Assembly: GCA_014801595.1 (NCBI GenBank)
Contig: JAAVDV010000044.1
Coordinates: forward strand, 1-7,960
Length of the DNA: 7,960 bases
Origin: Bacteroides sp.
GTDB taxonomy: Bacteria > Bacteroidota > Bacteroidia > Bacteroidales > Muribaculaceae
Direction of reading: 5' to 3'
Below, piece after piece: positions 6,252 to 7,960 of the stretch; the first letter of the stretch is position 1; every line of letters begins with the position of its first letter. A model generated the notes under the pieces. That model did no database searches, was not told the DNA's origin, and saw only the letters and a program-made list of their open reading frames with translations. The translations under genes and the position numbers were made by a program.

Positions 6252-6363
6252 ATTGCCCCGCACTCTCTCGTCCATATTTAGAAAAGTTACCAGTTTTTCT
6301 TTACGAGTAAATACGAATGCAATATGTATTAAAGGTCGATATGACCGTTTTGCTATCGAAAAA

Positions 6364-6395
6364 CAAAGTTAATACTTTATTTCCGAACCTCCAAA
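6364..6395 (-). promoter_or_regulatory. Bacteroides promoter of the second TetR gene
   Basis: On the minus strand a perfect -33 TTTG (6392-6395) and a perfect -7 TAACTTTG (6364-6371) are separated by 20 bp, the preferred Bacteroides spacing. Predicted start is near 6358, giving a leader of about 255 bases, unusually long for a TetR gene. The -33 box lies within the 36-bp palindrome. Confidence 0.7.
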
Positions 6396-6426
6396 TAAAT
6401 TACAACGATCGTTGTAATTTATTTGG
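6391..6426. promoter_or_regulatory. Perfect 36-bp palindrome, candidate TetR operator
   Basis: Each 18-bp half (CCAAATAAATTACAACGA and its exact complement) meets at a central GATC, with no loop and no mismatch. The ACAACGATCGTTGT core has the form of a TetR-family operator. It overlaps the -33 box of the second TetR promoter, so binding would block that promoter; the second TetR protein is the obvious candidate. A terminator is unlikely: no loop and no T run. Confidence 0.7.
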
Positions 6427-6508
6427 TAAAAACTTCATTTAATTGAAGTCTTCAGAATAAATACTATGTGGGTTAGTAAACCAAAAGTAGTAGCAACCGG
6501 TTAGGTAA

Positions 6509-6685
6509 TCAAGTCTTGGATTTCTCCAGAGAGAGTTTCCCGAACTGCTTCAAGAGCGGTTACATTTCGAGGGATACCCGCCGGACACGAACTCCCGCAG
6601 CTTTATTCTCGTTCTCAGCCTGGGCAAGAGCATCCTTTCGGAATGCCTCTCCCAATTCATTTATCTTTTCAATAATCTCTTTCAT
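6509..6685 (-). pseudogene. Histone H1-like Hc1 protein gene with an in-frame stop
   Basis: From ATG at 6685 the minus strand encodes MKEIIEKINELGEAFRKDAL, then AQAENENKAAGVRVRRVSLEM, then a TAA stop (6560-6562). The same frame continues after the stop as PLLKQFGKLSLEKSKT and ends in TGA at 6509. Read through the TAA it is 58 residues, the usual size of the small Bacteroidetes Hc1 proteins, and it follows their pattern of NGNKAAGTRARK..LEL.KLLK.FRK.S.E.SKK type (recalled, not aligned here). Hc1-type proteins are small basic DNA-binding proteins. A single nonsense change is therefore the simplest explanation. The truncated product also lacks part of the basic C-terminus. A sequencing error at this codon cannot be excluded. 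Confidence 0.75.
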
Positions 6686-6689
6686 ATTC

Positions 6690-6884
6690 GTTCATTATTA
6701 TTTTCGGAGGGTAGAGACAGCCGACAGATATGCCGAGGCAAAAAAGCGCAGGCCGAGGAGCATATCAACGGAGCGAGAAACCTGGGCCAATAACAAATTC
6801 CCCGAATTGACCATACCTAATCTCCATGCATACATCACGAAGAATAGCATCAAATCATGGAGATAATTACCTGCTATGGCTACG
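6690..6884. other. Stretch without a recognised gene
   Basis: Plus-strand codons 6706-6866 read as plausible protein (RYAEAKKRRPRSISTER, then KFPELTIPNLHAYITKNS) but have no start of their own, since the upstream part of that frame runs antisense through the Hc1 remnant. From 6826 another plus frame (ending NYLLWLR) may be the upstream part of the DUF4143 remnant. The minus-strand frame across it is hydrophobic with no family resemblance. Most likely decayed coding DNA. Confidence 0.3.
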
Positions 6885-7078
6885 CGATATAATATCAAGG
6901 GTAAGAAATATATTAACACCCTCTCTAAATATTACTTTACAGATACGGGTATCCGTAATGCCCTGTTGGAATTTCGCCACCTTGAGCAGACTCATCTTAT
7001 GGAGATGTTATCTACAATGAATTGATTTACAGAGGATATTCAGTAGATGTATGGGTAGTGGAAGCAGTCAGGGATTAA
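6885..7078 (+). pseudogene. DUF4143-type AAA ATPase remnant, frameshifted
   Basis: The plus strand from 6885 encodes RYNIKGKKYINTLSKYYF, TDTGIRNALLEFRHLEQTHL, then ME, matching a conserved stretch of the C-terminal DUF4143 domain of Bacteroidetes AAA_14 ATPases. After ME the frame runs into a stop (7023-7025), but shifting frame restores the family pattern from 7007: VIYNELIYRGYSVDVWVVE, ending at TAA 7076-7078. A one-base deletion near 7005 (an A lost from an expected GAGAAT) explains this. The start of the fragment is also damaged: the preceding bases (YLLWLR in another frame) resemble the family only after a further shift. The ATPase domain and the rest of the C-terminus are absent. Non-functional. 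Confidence 0.7.
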
Positions 7079-7156
7079 ATATTCTTGCCCATTACCCAAA
7101 ATACGGTTTGGGACGATTATCGCCATTCCTTATAAACTTTTATAAAATAAAAGGAA

Positions 7157-7213
7157 AATGAGTGACTGTCCAGCGGAGGTTCAGTCACTCCCATTAGGAA
7201 TCAATCACTCATT
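7157..7213 (-). terminator. Hairpin with an alternative partner, minus-strand terminator candidate
   Basis: GAGTGACTG (7160-7168) pairs perfectly with CAGTCACTC (7182-7190) around a 13-base loop; on the minus strand the hairpin is followed by ATTTTCCTTTTATTTTA, terminator-like. AATGAGTGA (7157-7165) can instead pair with TCACTCATT (7205-7213), so two structures compete for the same arm. It lies downstream of the small minus-strand ORF at 7230-7337. Confidence 0.5.
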
Positions 7214-7229
7214 GCCTCTTAGCTTGAAG

Positions 7230-7337
7230 TTATCGCGCCCCCTTGAGCACTTCTACAACTATGATGCTCCGGGTTTCATCATAAAGGCGTTTAATACGTC
7301 CAATTTTGTATACGGAACCTCTTTTTAGCGGATTCAC
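7230..7337 (-). CDS. Small hypothetical ORF (35 residues, GTG start)
   Basis: The minus strand from GTG at 7337 reads VNPLKRGSVYKIGRIKRLY, then DETRSIIVVEVLKGAR, then TAA. An in-frame TAG lies two codons upstream, so no longer start exists in this frame. The composition looks protein-like: basic, with alternating hydrophobic residues suggesting two or three beta strands in a small barrel. I do not recognise the family. A terminator-like hairpin follows about 40 bp downstream on the same strand, which supports a transcript. It could equally be the 3' end of a larger gene whose upstream part was lost, consistent with the other remnants here. No good Bacteroides promoter is seen upstream. Confidence 0.35.
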   Translation of the reverse strand: MNPLKRGSVYKIGRIKRLYDETRSIIVVEVLKGAR

Positions 7338-7421
7338 GTGCTAAAAACAAAAAAGCACTAATCTCGGCTCAAGCCGTAATGCCGGTGCATGTATATTAGA
7401 ATAAAGTGTTAAATTTGTAAC

Positions 7422-7793
7422 ATGAAAACATCGGAAGCATTCTGGATGTTCCTCCCTGCGGGTCTTGAGGAACTGTTTGAGATGGTAAGGTTTGAGCGTA
7501 CGGATCAGGCCTACGAGATATGGCTTGATGAGAAAAAGCAAAGATCGGAAGAGGATAAACGCAATGTAAATATCGTGGCGCGAGGTTACACGGATTACGT
7601 CACGATTCAGGACTATCCGTTACGGGGTCGTCCGGTATTCCTTCACATGCGCAAGAACAAATGGTGGAATAAGGCTACCAACGAGATATTCAGCTATAAT
7701 CTGGAACTTCCCAACGAGGAGGGCACACGACTCAGCGCCGAGTTCGTGGCTTTTTTAAAAGATGAAGGTGGAGACGACTGCGCTGTCGATTAA
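7422..7793 (+). CDS. ISAon1-type transposon N-terminal region protein
   Basis: A 123-residue first ORF of an ISAon1-type (probably ISL3-like) insertion sequence. The signature is clear in the second half: YVTIQDYPLRGRPVFLHMRK, then NKWWNKATNEIFSYNLELPN, then EGTRLSAEFVAFLKDE. The N-terminus (FWMFLPAGLEELFEMV) also fits the family. In these elements this protein precedes, and often overlaps, the ORF for the rest of the transposase; it appears full length here. The ATG at 7422 matches the usual family start. The following ORF is truncated, so this copy is probably not mobile. The frame itself has no obvious damage. Confidence 0.85.
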   Translation: MKTSEAFWMFLPAGLEELFEMVRFERTDQAYEIWLDEKKQRSEEDKRNVNIVARGYTDYVTIQDYPLRGRPVFLHMRKNKWWNKATNEIFSYNLELPNEEGTRLSAEFVAFLKDEGGDDCAVD

Positions 7794-7884
7794 GCATATA
7801 GCGGAGATGTACTGTGTCAACGGCAAGCATTTTGCCGACTTATTACGTATTCCGGAGCATATCCGTTCAGTTTCCAAGGAATGA
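7762..7884 (+). pseudogene. Truncated ISAon1-type transposase ORF
   Basis: ATG at 7762 overlaps the first ORF by 32 bp in the +1 frame and encodes MKVETTALSIKHIAEMYCV, then NGKHFADLLRIPEHIRSVSKE, then TGA (40 residues). LSIKHIAEMYCVNGKHF matches the start of ISAon1 transposases, a DNA-binding helix-turn-helix region. Family similarity is lost after KHF and the frame closes, whereas intact transposases are several hundred residues. The catalytic region is absent from the window, so this is a decayed or deleted copy. Confidence 0.6.
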
Positions 7885-7929
7885 ATTCAGAGGAACATAA
7901 AAGTGGTTGCAGTCTCAGATTCTAAATAT

Positions 7930-7960
7930 TTTGCCGTATTACTACCAATAATACGGCAAA
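7930..7960. terminator. Hairpin at the window end
   Basis: TTTGCCGTATT (7930-7940) pairs perfectly with AATACGGCAAA (7950-7960) around a 9-base loop. It is a terminator candidate for the truncated transposon genes, or part of a repeat continuing beyond the window. The window stops exactly at the end of the stem, so any following T run is unseen. Confidence 0.4.

Noticed and set aside
6102..6430. Retron or CRISPR-like array as an explanation for the repeated hairpins
   Set aside because: There is no reverse transcriptase or Cas gene in the window and no regularly spaced direct repeats; the inverted repeats fit a structured leader better.
6422..6455. Rightward promoter using the TTTG at the other end of the 36-bp palindrome
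   Set aside because: No TAnnTTTG occurs 19-21 bp downstream on the plus strand and no intact plus-strand gene follows.
6698..6919. Hydrophobic 73-residue minus-strand ORF
   Set aside because: Part of it is antisense to the DUF4143 remnant and the rest has no recognisable family features, start context or promoter.
7410..7417. TAAATTTG match to the Bacteroides -7 box just before the ISAon1 first ORF
   Set aside because: It ends only 4 bp before the ATG, so transcription would start at or inside the start codon, and there is no TTTG at the -33 spacing.
7751..7770. TTTAAAA slippery-looking heptamer at the end of the ISAon1 first ORF, suggesting programmed -1 frameshifting into the second ORF
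   Set aside because: The second ORF is in the +1 frame relative to the first, so a -1 slip would not reach it; an overlapping ATG at 7762 is the simpler route.
1..7960. tRNA, rRNA or an integrase attachment site
   Set aside because: I found no tRNA-like cloverleaf, rRNA sequence or tyrosine/serine recombinase gene in the window.

Overview
The window looks like Bacteroidales DNA (Bacteroides or a close relative). The evidence is the TAnnTTTG-type -7 promoter elements, start codons without Shine-Dalgarno sequences, a histone-H1-like (Hc1) gene remnant, a DUF4143 ATPase remnant, an ISAon1-type transposon and a Bacteroidetes-style IS66 element. It is an accessory region: one apparently functional metabolic operon with two dedicated-looking repressors, between an intact insertion sequence on the left and decayed genes on the right.

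Layout. 1-2138: a complete IS66-family element on the minus strand, with perfect 21-bp terminal inverted repeats, tnpB and tnpC, no tnpA, and a hairpin terminator with the tnpC stop codon in its loop. 2143-2837: a TetR-family regulator (minus) with its terminator next to the IS end. 2838-3046: a divergent control region with Bacteroides-type -7 boxes for both directions and an AT-rich palindrome at the predicted start of the right-hand transcript. 3047-5504: a two-gene operon (plus), an alpha-oxoamine synthase of the serine palmitoyltransferase/AONS superfamily overlapping by 11 bp a GNAT/FemAB-fold acyltransferase-like protein. 5508-6101: a second TetR regulator, convergent and only 3 bp from the operon end. 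6102-6430: a long, highly structured leader for that regulator, with a possible terminator/antiterminator and pseudoknot, then a Bacteroides promoter whose -33 box lies in a perfect 36-bp palindrome. 6431-7960: mostly gene remnants: an Hc1 gene with one in-frame stop, a frameshifted DUF4143 fragment, a possible 35-residue ORF with its own terminator, and an ISAon1-type element with intact first ORF and truncated second ORF.

Inferred working model: the synthase condenses an amino acid with an acyl thioester to an alpha-amino-ketone lipid, and the GNAT-fold partner N-acylates it, in the way Spt and bacterial ceramide synthase act in Caulobacter. The two TetR proteins would control expression in response to a lipid or acyl-CoA-type ligand. 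The chemistry, substrates and regulator-operator pairings are inferred, not shown by the sequence. The most unusual features are the operon with its two flanking repressors, the 36-bp palindrome, and the structured leader of the second TetR gene.
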